A stretch of 64,000 bases of DNA from JBBDYG01 sp040901765 (GTDB lineage: Bacteria > Planctomycetota > Planctomycetia > Pirellulales > Lacipirellulaceae). The position numbers and the translations under genes were made by a program. Below, in pieces: positions 16,944 to 25,294 of this stretch. The notes below the pieces were generated by a model that made no database searches, had not been told where the DNA came from, and saw only the letters and a list, made by a program, of their open reading frames with translations. Position 1 is the stretch's first letter. Each line of letters opens with the position of its first letter. The stretch covers positions 22,721 to 86,720 of the forward strand of contig JBBDYG010000095.1 in assembly GCA_040901765.1 (NCBI GenBank), written 5' to 3'.

Positions 16944-18725
16944 ATGATGGTGACCATCGTCCTCGTTTCGGCCGCGATTCTGCTGGTCGCGTATCTGGTC
17001 TACGGCCGGATACTCGTGCGGCTGCTGCGGGTCGATGGCCGCGACCAGACGCCCGCCTATGCGCTGCAAGACGACGTCGATTACGTGCCGCTTGACCGCG
17101 GGCCGCTGATGGCGCAGCACTTCTCGGCGATCGCCGCCGCCGGGCCGATCGTCGGCCCGATCCTGGCCGGGGCGATGTTCGGCTGGTTGCCCGCTTTGCT
17201 CTGGATTCTTGCCGGCTCGATCTTCATCGGCGGAGTTCACGATTTCACTTCGCTCATGGCTTCGGTCCGCCACCGGGGCTTGTCGATTGCGGAGGTCGTC
17301 CGCCAGCACATGAGCCACCGCTCGGTCATTCTGTTTCTTGTGTTCATCTGGTTTGCCCTCGTCTACATCATCGTCGCGTTCACCGACATCACCGCCAGTT
17401 CGTTCATCGGCGCGCAAGAACTTGGGAACGGGGACGTGGTCACCGGCGCCGGCATCGCCAGTTCCTCCCTCATGTATCTGGCACTGCCAATCGTGATGGG
17501 CCTGCTCGTGCGGTACACGCGGCTCACGATGGGTTGGGCCACCATTATCTTCTTGCCGCTGGTGGGGCTGGCGATTTGGGGCGGCCAATATGTGCCGTTC
17601 GACGTGGCCAAATGGCTCCAGCAAAGTTCACCGTCATTGACTGCGACAGAGGCAAACGTTCAAGCACATAAACTATGGGACGTAGCGCTGCTCACCTATT
17701 GTGCGATCGCATCCATCGTGCCGATGTGGTTGCTCTTGCAGCCGCGCGGCCAGCTCGGCGGCGTATTTCTCTACGCGGCACTCGCGAGCGGCGCATTGGG
17801 ACTGTTGATCGGCGGTCAGCCAATCAACCTCCCCGCCTACACCGGTTGGACATCCGCCAGCGGCCAGACCCTCGCGCCGATGCTCTTCATTACCATCGCG
17901 TGCGGAGCGTGCTCGGGGTTTCACGCGCTGATCGCTTCGGGAACTACCTCTAAGCAGATTCGCACCGAAGTCGACGCCCGCTCCATCGGCTATGGCACGA
18001 TGCTCTTGGAAGCAATGGTCGCGATTATCTCCCTCTGCTGCGTGATGATGGTCATCCCAGGCAGCGAATTACATACTAAGTCACCCAATTTCATATATGC
18101 CAGCGGCATCGGGAATTTTCTCGAAACCGTGTCGATCCCCAGGGCACTGGGCGTGTCGTTCGCCCTGATGGCATTCACCACGTTCGTCTACGACACGCTC
18201 GACGTATGCGCGCGGCTCGGTCGCTACGTGATTCAAGAACTCACCGGCTGGCACGACGCCCGCGGCAAATGGCTCGGGACCGGGATCACCGTCGCCGCGC
18301 CGCTATTCTTCATCCTGCAAGAATCCGTCGATAAGAACGGAAATCCCGTGCCGATCTGGCTAACCTTTTGGGGTCTCTTTGGAGCGAGCAATCAACTTCT
18401 CGCCGCGCTCACGCTTTTGGGCGTCACGGTCTGGCTGTGGCGCACGCGACGTGCGAAGTGGGTCTGGTATGTCACCGGCCTCCCCACACTGTTTATGTTC
18501 GCCATGAGCAACTGGGCGCTCGTGACCATCATTCGCGACGCCGTTCAAAAGGGCGAGGCAAAGAGTCCCGTCACCATTGTCGCTGGGCTATTAGTCGTCT
18601 TGGCGGTGCTGATGCTCCTCGAAGCCGTCGCCGTCCTCGCCCGCACCTTCGGTTCACCCCCCACCGGCAAGCCCGACGCGCCAGCAAGGACACCCTCCGA
18701 CGGCCTACTCCCCCGGCCTACCTAG
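16944..18725 (+). CDS. cstA: CstA family carbon starvation transporter
   Basis: CstA-family proteins take up pyruvate or peptides and are induced at carbon limitation in enterobacteria. The 593-residue product has about 15 membrane helices. It shows the family core 'QHFSAIAAAGPIVGPILAG' and 'GGVHDFTSLMASVRHRG' near the N-terminus, 'ACGACSGFHALIASGTTSKQ' in the middle and 'FVYDTLDVCARLGRY' later, all strongly conserved in the family. There are two ATG codons at the start (16944 and 16947). It follows the POT gene on the same strand. Which substrate it carries here is not known. Confidence 0.93.
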   Translation: MMVTIVLVSAAILLVAYLVYGRILVRLLRVDGRDQTPAYALQDDVDYVPLDRGPLMAQHFSAIAAAGPIVGPILAGAMFGWLPALLWILAGSIFIGGVHDFTSLMASVRHRGLSIAEVVRQHMSHRSVILFLVFIWFALVYIIVAFTDITASSFIGAQELGNGDVVTGAGIASSSLMYLALPIVMGLLVRYTRLTMGWATIIFLPLVGLAIWGGQYVPFDVAKWLQQSSPSLTATEANVQAHKLWDVALLTYCAIASIVPMWLLLQPRGQLGGVFLYAALASGALGLLIGGQPINLPAYTGWTSASGQTLAPMLFITIACGACSGFHALIASGTTSKQIRTEVDARSIGYGTMLLEAMVAIISLCCVMMVIPGSELHTKSPNFIYASGIGNFLETVSIPRALGVSFALMAFTTFVYDTLDVCARLGRYVIQELTGWHDARGKWLGTGITVAAPLFFILQESVDKNGNPVPIWLTFWGLFGASNQLLAALTLLGVTVWLWRTRRAKWVWYVTGLPTLFMFAMSNWALVTIIRDAVQKGEAKSPVTIVAGLLVVLAVLMLLEAVAVLARTFGSPPTGKPDAPARTPSDGLLPRPT

Positions 18726-18851
18726 CCAATTCACGCGGGAATCTCGCCAATCCCCCAATCTGCGGAATCCCGCCAATCTACCCCGGTTCCGCAACCGCTA
18801 GCAGTCACTTAGAATCCGAGCTTTTCCAAATCGAAAAACTCGGAGGATACG

Positions 18852-19769
18852 ATGGTCAGCCATACCTTTCGGCGGAAGCTTTTGATTACTGAATCTTTGT
18901 TCACTGTCGCTCTTTTGCTCTTCGCTAACACTGCACACGCCGAAGACGCCGCCACGGAAACAAAGTCCGTCGAAGCGGCCGGTCTCACTTGGCACACCGA
19001 CTATTACGATGCATACCGCGCCGCTCGCAACGCGAAGCGCATGCTTCTGATTAACTTCGTCCCGACAAAAGAGAATGCCACCCAGCGCAATCTCGATCAA
19101 TACATCGGTCAAAACGCAACCGTCCGCGATAAACTTGCCGCCTTCGAGCGGGTGCGCGTTCCTGTTGATGCCACGGTCGATATCAACGGCAAACCTGTCA
19201 GACTGCTAAGCCACCCGGGCTTCGTGCATCTGAGTGGCCAACCTGGCATCGCGGTCGTTGATCTCGCCAGCAAGGATTGCGACTACTACGGCGAAGTGGT
19301 GACATCGCTTCCTTACGGCAGCGGGAAGTACTACCACTGGCGGAACAGCCACTTGGCGGCGGTACTCGATCTGCCGGCCGGAACGATCACCCAGCGGACG
19401 ATGGTCTGGGCCGTGCGGACGCACCCCGAAGCGCCGATGAGCACCACGGGCCATCAGTCGCCGCAGCTTGCCGAAGCCGCCGAGAATCACTCGCAACACC
19501 AGGCCGCGATCGGCGTGCAAGGCCATCACCAATGGGATTCACGGTTCCACAGCATCCGCTCGCAAGTCGGCGCAGGAACGGCCAGTGAAGTCGTCGCCGA
19601 AAGTTGGCCCAACCAGAACATGCTCGACTCGTGCATCGACTGCGTCCAAAGCTGGCGCCAATCGTCCGGACACTGGGGCGCCGTCCGCTCGCGCCACCGC
19701 ATGTTCGGCTACGACATCCGCCGCGGCGGCAACGGGATTTGGTACGGAACGGGGATTTTTGCGAATTGA
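18852..19769 (+). CDS. Secreted protein: thioredoxin-like plus CAP-like domain
   Basis: The function is not known. The 305-residue product has a signal peptide (cleavage near AHA, residue 31). Residues 40-160 look like a thioredoxin fold: 'WHTDYYDAYRAARNAKRMLLINFV', but the usual CxxC is replaced by PTKE, so it is not a classic redox enzyme. Residues about 200-305 resemble a CAP/SCP domain: HQAAIGVQGHHQWDSRF, 'ASEVVAESWP', 'SWRQSSGHWGAV' and an end IWYGTGIFAN. The start at 18852 has CGGAGGA five bases upstream. The gene stands alone. The fusion of both domains is an inference from motif reading. Confidence 0.6.
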   Translation: MVSHTFRRKLLITESLFTVALLLFANTAHAEDAATETKSVEAAGLTWHTDYYDAYRAARNAKRMLLINFVPTKENATQRNLDQYIGQNATVRDKLAAFERVRVPVDATVDINGKPVRLLSHPGFVHLSGQPGIAVVDLASKDCDYYGEVVTSLPYGSGKYYHWRNSHLAAVLDLPAGTITQRTMVWAVRTHPEAPMSTTGHQSPQLAEAAENHSQHQAAIGVQGHHQWDSRFHSIRSQVGAGTASEVVAESWPNQNMLDSCIDCVQSWRQSSGHWGAVRSRHRMFGYDIRRGGNGIWYGTGIFAN

Positions 19770-20151
19770 CGGCGACTCTGTTCGGTTGTGAGTTTGTTCA
19801 AAGTTTGTGCAGCGCGCACTCCAATCGTCGGGTGGCACGCTCTGACTCCGCGAAGGGCGTGGGATTGCGTGTACCAGCTTCACCACGCCCATCGAAGACT
19901 CTGGGCGTGCCACCCGGGGTGACGAATTCTGTCGCGTGAGTTTGTGCCACTTGCCACCGCCTGATTGGCGTTTCTCTCGAGAAATCCGCGTTTGTGCCAC
20001 GGTGCGCGCGCTGGCACAAACGGGGCTGAGCCGGGCAAAATTCGGGTTGCCGCAGTCGGGGGTGAGCCTGCATCGTGGAGACACCGTTTAGCCAAAGCTT
20101 GGTTGTTAGGATTAGCGGCAGGGCGTCAGCCCGCCGGGTGCCACTGCAGGC
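19770..20151. repeat. Repeat-rich intergenic region
   Basis: About 380 bp. At 19830-19920 an imperfect inverted repeat runs from GGTGGCACGCTCTGACTCCG to CTCTGGGCGTGCCACCCGG; the same element is at 48414-48500. A second short inverted pair with GTTTGTGCCAC units lies at 19940-20020. No coding potential is supported. It borders the retron-type cassette on its downstream side. Confidence 0.7.
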
Positions 20152-21147
20152 TCAGTCCAGTGCGAAGCTTATTATCTGCGGACGAACGACTCGCTTTTTA
20201 CTGCAAACAAATCCCCTTTCAGCGGCATGCGCCATCATTTTCTTGGGATTGAGCTTTAATAGTTTTCGGGTAATCACCGTTGATCGTCGAGCGTTGACCC
20301 AGCACACAAAACGGACGCGGCCAGACAATTGGCCAAAGGTATAATAGGGACCATCGAATGGGCCATCGTGCGTCAGGGATAAAGCGTCCGCCAACTGCCT
20401 ATCCAATTCAGCAGCATATTCTTTGGCGATGTCCAAATGGCCGTTTTTAATGCGGACGCCGGTAATAGTGATGTCGCCGTTGTTACCGGCTTCGCATTTA
20501 GACCCTTTGAGACGAAATCCATGCTGCCGAAGAATGCTCCCAATCAGCGACTTAACGCCAGCATCACCTAGATTATGCGGAGCAGAAATGGTGATGTCGT
20601 CAACGTAACGAGTATAGACCCATCCTGCATGGCGACACGCTGCGGCGATTCGATCATCTACGTCGCGAAGAAGTTGGTCAGCGAGTATGGGACTTGTCGA
20701 AAGTCCTAGCGCCAGGTGGTGCTTGAATGTGCAGAGACGACTGCACAGATCGGCTACGGGGGGCGGGCAATTGTATCGCTCATGAAATAGCCGAAATACC
20801 CGGCTATCATGAATCGACGGATAGAAGCCGCTTATGTCGGCTTTGTATACGAACCGCGAGCTTAGATGCGCCTCAGCATTTGTCTTAATGCTTCGACCCC
20901 GCCGACCACCGTGGTTGTATTCAGACGGGTCTAAGCTGTTCAACAAAACATTTCGATGAAAGCGGCTTTGCCATCGCTGTAGTGGAGGTTTGACCGAAAG
21001 AACCGGACGTTCTTTGCCCGGCTTTTTCGGGTCGAGCAGTATGAACTCTTCGTAGAAGGGGCTGGGTGATTGCAGAACGCTTTTCAATTCCGCAACGGAA
21101 GTGCCAAGATGATAAGCCAATTCCGTTGCTTTGTAGATGGGAAACAT
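20152..21147 (-). CDS. Retron-type reverse transcriptase
   Basis: The 331-residue product is a stand-alone reverse transcriptase. Motifs in order: PLQRWQ (RT1, near 55), 'HGGRRGRSIKTNAEAH' (79-94) containing the retron hallmark NAxxH as NAEAH, 'YKADISGFYPSIH' (RT3, Asp104), 'LALGLSTSPILAD' (RT4), YTRYVDDITIS (RT5, 178-188, YVDD instead of the common YADD), GFRLKGSKC (RT6) and 'ITITGVRIKNG' (RT7, with ITG in place of the VTG triplet). All three catalytic aspartates are present. No maturase or endonuclease domain follows, so it is not a group II intron enzyme. The start overlaps the stop of the XRE gene (TGATG). Retrons make msDNA from an upstream RNA and mostly defend against phages; the function here is inferred. 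Confidence 0.85.
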   Translation of the reverse strand: MFPIYKATELAYHLGTSVAELKSVLQSPSPFYEEFILLDPKKPGKERPVLSVKPPLQRWQSRFHRNVLLNSLDPSEYNHGGRRGRSIKTNAEAHLSSRFVYKADISGFYPSIHDSRVFRLFHERYNCPPPVADLCSRLCTFKHHLALGLSTSPILADQLLRDVDDRIAAACRHAGWVYTRYVDDITISAPHNLGDAGVKSLIGSILRQHGFRLKGSKCEAGNNGDITITGVRIKNGHLDIAKEYAAELDRQLADALSLTHDGPFDGPYYTFGQLSGRVRFVCWVNARRSTVITRKLLKLNPKKMMAHAAERGFVCSKKRVVRPQIISFALD

Positions 21148-21461
21148 CAGCCCTTTTGCATCCTGCTCTTACTAATTTGCTTATCAATTTGCACCTGCCA
21201 TCCGTTCGCAAGAGCGTGCGCCGCTGTCCTCAATTGCTTGGGTAGTCGATTTACATCGCCGTGCCGACACCATGCAAAGACGTACAAATCTACGCCCCAT
21301 AGCTCACGATACTTAGCCAGAAGTTCCGGGGACGGATGCGAGTTGTTCTTTTCCAGATTACAAAGATGCACGTTGGAGATACCAAGTGCGACCGCTGCCT
21401 CTTTTTGCGATAGTCCGAGTTGCTCTCGCAGCGCCCTAGCTGATTCACCTACGCTTATCAT
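21147..21461 (-). CDS. XRE family helix-turn-helix protein of the retron-type cassette
   Basis: The 104-residue product has a Cro/C1-type HTH: 'ALREQLGLSQKEAAVALGISNVHLCNLEKNNSHPSPELLAKY' (residues 9-50, quoted as two recognisable helices plus wing). The C-terminal half (DLYVFAWCRHGDVNRLPKQL) is not recognised. The gene ends in TGATG, sharing its last base with the start of the reverse transcriptase, so translation is coupled. It is probably either the regulator of the cassette or the effector partner; retron types that pair the RT with an HTH protein are known. The upstream ribosome site is weak (AAAGG, eleven bases away). Confidence 0.75.
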   Translation of the reverse strand: MISVGESARALREQLGLSQKEAAVALGISNVHLCNLEKNNSHPSPELLAKYRELWGVDLYVFAWCRHGDVNRLPKQLRTAAHALANGWQVQIDKQISKSRMQKG

Positions 21462-21497
21462 AGAAGGACATACCTTTTAAAGTTGGTTTGGAAGGTG

Positions 21498-21746
21498 TTA
21501 GCCCTGTGACCGGCCTGCAATCATAAACATGGCCAATGCAGTAAATGCTTCGGCCGCGCCAATATCGGGTGGCTTTCGGTAAAGACCCTCCGTTACTTGC
21601 CGTTCAATCGGTTCTAGCACCTTCCAATTTGTTGCGCCTAACTCGTTGCAGACACGCAATTCATTCCAGAAATCAACAACATGTCGAAGTCGGATTTCAT
21701 TAAGGTCGTCAAAGCCACTAGGCGGACAGCCAGATGTAACGCTCAT
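21498..21746 (-). CDS. Small protein, first gene of the retron-type cassette
   Basis: Not recognised. The 82-residue product (MSVTSGCPPSGFDDLNEIRL...) is mostly helical, with an acidic/hydrophobic N-terminal half and a more hydrophobic C-terminal end (AAEAFTALAMFMIAGRSQG). The start at 21746 has a strong site, GAGGAG, five bases upstream. A gap of 36 bp separates it from the XRE gene on the same strand, so it belongs to the same operon. A perfect 7-bp hairpin (21776-21795) sits just upstream of its ribosome site. It could be the effector of the unit. Confidence 0.6.
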   Translation of the reverse strand: MSVTSGCPPSGFDDLNEIRLRHVVDFWNELRVCNELGATNWKVLEPIERQVTEGLYRKPPDIGAAEAFTALAMFMIAGRSQG

Positions 21747-21752
21747 GGTCAC

Positions 21753-22088
21753 TCCTCACAACGGGTTGCAACGCAGGAAACCAACATCGGTTTCCAACCA
21801 CGAACTGAGCGGCGAGATATGTCATCCCGTTCACAGCGGGAGACGTGTTCTCGGCACTACAGCCCATTTACCCGAACGAAGCACCGTCTGGCGTGAAATA
21901 TTGCGATCACCCCATAGCCGCGGAAAATGCGGACATTCAGGGGAAGTCGCAACAAATCAGCCCATAGCCACGTCGGCCCAGTGAGCAATTCACTGTCAGC
22001 GGTCCCATAAGGGACAGCGCCCTTGCGAGCGCGCGTTGGAGGTCTGAACTGTCTGACGCCAATTAAAGCGATATTTTAATCGGCGTCA
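21753..22088 (-). promoter_or_regulatory. Structured leader of the retron-type cassette, candidate msr-msd
   Basis: Read on the minus strand this leader has several stems: TGACGCC-a-ATTAAA with its inverse (22054-22088), GTCCC/GGGAC (22002-22015), CAGTGA/TCACTG (21979-21995), a three-step stem TTGCGA.CCCC.CCGC / GCGG.GGGG.TCGCAA (21901-21952), TCCCG/CGGGA (21825-21841) and GGAAACC/GGTTTCC (21776-21795). No other gene fits here. The 52-nt stepwise hairpin resembles an msd stem, but I could not find a convincing a1/a2 pair or the branching G, so the call is tentative. Confidence 0.4.
22054..22088. repeat. 35-bp palindrome upstream of the retron-type cassette
   Basis: TGACGCCAATTAAA and TTTTAATCGGCGTCA form a 13-14 bp stem around a 5-7 base centre, with one mismatch. 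It may be an operator for the XRE protein, a terminator for leftward reading, or a structural part of the cassette RNA. Confidence 0.7.
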
Positions 22089-22982
22089 ACCCCTATTTAG
22101 CCAGTCGGGGAGATTTGTTTAGATGAATAGACAGGCTCTGCCTCTTTATTTCACGAGTTTCACTGTTCAACGTCTTTCGGCCTCGGCAACATCCACTTTA
22201 AGGCCGCGCGTATTTCTCGGCCGAGATTACGGAGCGCGGCTGACCCGGGGTACGCCGCTTGCGCGGCGAACCCCGGGCTAATGGCTGTAACGCCTTCGGC
22301 GTAAGGAAATAGTTCCGACGATAATTCGGATGCTGATAGGGACATCCTGGCCATCGCTTGCCATGAAATTGGCTTCTGTCACAAAGTGCTGTAGGTCAGG
22401 CTATGCCTGACGATTCGGTTGCGTGTCGGAAAATGTATCGCGGGGCTTGTGAGGCGGAGAGTGAACTTGGTGCTAAGACGACTCCGATTTCGGCCTCGGC
22501 AACATCCACTTGGAGGCTCCGCGGGTTTCTCGGCCGAGATTATGGGAGCATGGCTGACCCGGGGTACGCCGCTTGCGCGGCGAACCCCGGGCTAATTGCT
22601 GTAACGCCTTCGGCGTATGGAAGTAGTTCCGGCTATAATTCGGACGCTGACAGGGACGTCCTGCGCACTCGGCCGGCGCGCTGTATTTTATCCCGGCGGG
22701 ATGATAGCCATTAGCCGGTGGTCGCGCAGCGCATCACCGGTAAGCGAATCGACCTCCCGCACAATCCCGGCAGGGATCGCAGCAGATCGGGACGCAATGA
22801 TTGTTGGCACCCCGCCGGGGTGCTAACTTCGAATACGCCCATTTCCGGTGGTGGCGCTAGCGCTTACCAACCGGCTAATGGCTGCCAACCTACCGCTTGA
22901 GACGCCGCTACGCGGTGCGTTGAACTCGCTTCCACTTCTAACAGGGCCTGCTCATGCCTACCGACCACGCGGTTTGACTCGC
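22089..22982. repeat. Duplicated and dispersed repeats
   Basis: About 900 bp without a supported gene. Two direct copies of a 175-bp element lie at 22175-22350 and 22488-22665; each contains the palindrome CCCGGGGTACGCCGC / GCGGCGAACCCCGGG. A half unit GTAGGTCAGGCTATGCCTGA is at 22391-22412. From about 22680 to 22930 lies a copy of a composite repeat (starting TATCCCGGCGGGATGATAGC) that recurs at 49484-49700 and, in part, 51240-51350. Open frames here are by-products of the repeats. Confidence 0.75.
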
Positions 22983-23339
22983 CTACGATTTACCACCGCG
23001 AAACTCGCGCCAAGAATCCGGCGGCCGGTTCGCCTCGCTCGGGATAATCGCCAGCATTCCGATCAGCAGTCCCAGCACCATGTCGTTCTGCATTGCCGGC
23101 GAAGAGAAGGATTCCGAGAAGTAACCGAAGCCGATCAGCCACAGCGCGACCGCGATAGAGGCCAAATGCATCCGCTTCAGCGGCGGCCAATAGGAAACCA
23201 ACGCGAACGCGATAATCGCCGAGCCGCTGGCCATGTCGTTGATCCACCACGCGGGCCGCTCGGCGGGATGCGCGAAAATGAACGGGCTGAGGATCAGCCA
23301 ACATCCAAGCATTGCCTCCACGACGTGGGGCCACATCAC
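22983..23339 (-). CDS. SPW-repeat-like small membrane protein
   Basis: The 118-residue product has about four membrane helices. The pattern 'MLGCWLILSPFIFAH' followed by 'WWINDMASGSAIIAFALVS' and 'ALWLIGFGYF' resembles the SPW-repeat family, with SPF in place of SPW. Function of that family is unknown. The start overlaps the stop of the VKOR-like gene by four bases (ATGA), so the two are translationally coupled. It is the last gene of a three-gene operon that begins with an SDR enzyme. Confidence 0.7.
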   Translation of the reverse strand: MMWPHVVEAMLGCWLILSPFIFAHPAERPAWWINDMASGSAIIAFALVSYWPPLKRMHLASIAVALWLIGFGYFSESFSSPAMQNDMVLGLLIGMLAIIPSEANRPPDSWREFRGGKS

Positions 23340-23968
23340 GACCTCCGCATCTCAAGAAAGGCCTTCGCCGCCGCATCGGCCTCGGGTGTCGCCTGTCCCC
23401 AGATCGTCTTCCACAGAATCCTATAGCTGTGCGTTCGTTGCCATACCACATACAGATACCGCAGGCACGACCACACCTCGTCGTAGGCCCAGTACACCAA
23501 CACGAGCGATATCACGGCGGTCACGAGGCAGGGGAAGCACCAGGCGCCCACGACCGCGCCTTGCATGAACACCAACACGGCGCTCACGATTCCAAGCGGA
23601 ATTACGTCAAGGCCGAACAGAATCACGATCCAGGGGCGATACTGCCAGCGGCGCGTGGAACCGGCCAGACCGAAGACGGCGTCCCCCAGGTAGGCGAACG
23701 CGCCGAGGGCCGCGTCGGGGATTCCCATCCAGTGCCGCATCGTTTCCGAGACGTCCGAATCGAGAACGTCGCGTGACTGCGAGCCAAAAACCGGATCCCA
23801 CACGCTGCCAATAAGCCGCCATTGATAGAGGGCCATGTACGCCGCAATTACGAACGCGACCATCGCGAGCAAACAAATCGGCACACGTTGCCGCCAACCG
23901 GAAGGGTTGTAATCCCACGGCGGTGGGTTCACGGCCAGCGGGTCGTTGTGGGGCGCGGGATCGTGCAT
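23336..23968 (-). CDS. VKOR-like membrane protein
   Basis: The 210-residue product has about five membrane helices and the vitamin K epoxide reductase look: 'GIPDAALGAFAYLGDAVFGL' after helix 1, and the redox motif WCFPC in 'VGAWCFPCLVTAVISL' (near residue 155). The loop cysteine pair found in many VKOR enzymes is not present, so how electrons are relayed is unclear. The family re-oxidises thiol oxidants with quinone. The start at 23968 has GGAG upstream, inside the end of the SDR gene; the frame is open 17 codons further. It is the second gene of an SDR/VKOR-like/SPW operon. Confidence 0.75.
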   Translation of the reverse strand: MHDPAPHNDPLAVNPPPWDYNPSGWRQRVPICLLAMVAFVIAAYMALYQWRLIGSVWDPVFGSQSRDVLDSDVSETMRHWMGIPDAALGAFAYLGDAVFGLAGSTRRWQYRPWIVILFGLDVIPLGIVSAVLVFMQGAVVGAWCFPCLVTAVISLVLVYWAYDEVWSCLRYLYVVWQRTHSYRILWKTIWGQATPEADAAAKAFLEMRRS

Positions 23969-23973
23969 TGCGT

Positions 23974-25059
23974 TTACGAAGCGTACTCCGGCTGTTTCAA
24001 CCCATTCCGCTCGTACCATCCCGCCGGATCGGCCTTCAACCGCTCAATCATTTCGGGAATGGTGGTTCTCAGGCGATGCCTCGGTTCCCAACCCAGCAGC
24101 TTGCGGGCGCGCTCGATCTCGACGGGATAATGTTGATCGGCCAGATCGATCATCCACGGCTTGATAAACATTTCTTCGCCGAACTGTCCCTTGACCCAGG
24201 CACCCGCCTTCGCCAGTGCTTTGGGGATGCGGATGGTCGTCCATTCTTGGCCGTGCAGCAATTCGCCAATCGCATCTTGCAACTCCTCGTAACTCATCAC
24301 GTCCGGCTCGGCGATTAGCAACGTCTCATAGTCGGGCAATTGATAACGCCGCTCGATCGCCAGTGCCACACAGTCGATAAGGTCGTCCAAATGTACAAAC
24401 GCCTGTCCGTGATCGGTGTCGCCTGGAAAGAAATAGCTTTCCAATTGTTTCTGATGGATGCGAGCAATTTGTTGAGCGATCGGAACAGAGTGGCAATCTT
24501 CGTCGTAGACTCCCGCCATCCGCAGAATCAGCGCGGGAATTGAGCCGCGATGCTGCTGGATCACCGCCTCCGCTCGGATTTTCGATTGGGGGTAATCCCA
24601 TTCCGGCGCGACGGGCGACTCTTCCGTGAGAACTTCGCCCTCTTCGGCCGGTTCCATGACGAGCAAGGTGCTCGAAAAGATAAACTGCTCGACCTCGAAT
24701 TGCTGCAATCCTTCGAGTAGCCGGCGGGTACCCTCTACCGTCAACTCTTCGTACAGCGGGCTGGGTTCCCCCTTAAAATCGTAGTATGCCGCGAGGTGAA
24801 CCACGCTGGCGAGTTGCGAGCCTCGCCGCCGCCGGACTTGGTCCAGTGCCGCCCGGACACCGGCATTGTCGGTCATGTCGGTTTCAATCCAGGCGGCTTG
24901 GTCATTCGTCTCCCGCGGCGGCTTTACGTCGAGGCCGATCACGTCGTAGCGGGTCGAAAGCGCTCCGACCAAGCGCGAGCCGATTAATCCGCTGCTGCCG
25001 GTCACTAGTACGGCTGGCCGCACGGCCGCAGGCCCCACGGAGGAGATTGATTTCGACAT
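23974..25059 (-). CDS. NAD-dependent epimerase/dehydratase (extended SDR)
   Basis: The 361-residue product has the Rossmann motif VLVTGSSGLIGSRL near residues 18-31 and the active-site YPQSK (Tyr/Lys) later, with VHLAAYYDF before it. The C-terminal domain of about 110 residues carries the substrate site. The enzyme is cytosolic and acts on an unknown nucleotide sugar or related compound. Start 25059 (MSKSIS) has AGGAG about seven bases upstream. It is the first gene of a tight operon with a VKOR-like and an SPW-like membrane protein, five bases from the next gene; this combination suggests a membrane-linked redox or lipid-modifying function, which is an inference. Confidence 0.85.
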   Translation of the reverse strand: MSKSISSVGPAAVRPAVLVTGSSGLIGSRLVGALSTRYDVIGLDVKPPRETNDQAAWIETDMTDNAGVRAALDQVRRRRGSQLASVVHLAAYYDFKGEPSPLYEELTVEGTRRLLEGLQQFEVEQFIFSSTLLVMEPAEEGEVLTEESPVAPEWDYPQSKIRAEAVIQQHRGSIPALILRMAGVYDEDCHSVPIAQQIARIHQKQLESYFFPGDTDHGQAFVHLDDLIDCVALAIERRYQLPDYETLLIAEPDVMSYEELQDAIGELLHGQEWTTIRIPKALAKAGAWVKGQFGEEMFIKPWMIDLADQHYPVEIERARKLLGWEPRHRLRTTIPEMIERLKADPAGWYERNGLKQPEYAS

Positions 25060-25294
25060 GCCCTCTCCTAGCATCGCTTGTCGCGAATTTCAGAGATTGA
25101 AACCGGCTTTTGCATAACCTGGTGGGCAATGCTCATGCCAATTCGTTTTCAATCTCACCGGCGTTTGGTCCCTTCCCCCTGAGGGGAGTTAGGGTGCGGG
25201 GCGACATTCAATAGTGGCAACGCGTCGCCGGGGAGTTTATCATGCGATTTCTTGGCTGCTCGACCGTGCTCACCTCGAAATAAGGCCACCCCCA

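Noticed and set aside
20152..21147. Reading the reverse transcriptase as a group II intron or DGR enzyme
   Set aside because: No maturase, HNH endonuclease or intron RNA borders were seen, and no variable repeat/template repeat pair. The NAxxH motif and length point to a retron-type RT.
22160..22714. Small frames (64 and 103 codons) within the duplicated repeats
   Set aside because: They are read on opposite strands of the same repeat and have no ribosome sites; the sequence similarity is due to the repeat, not to a protein.
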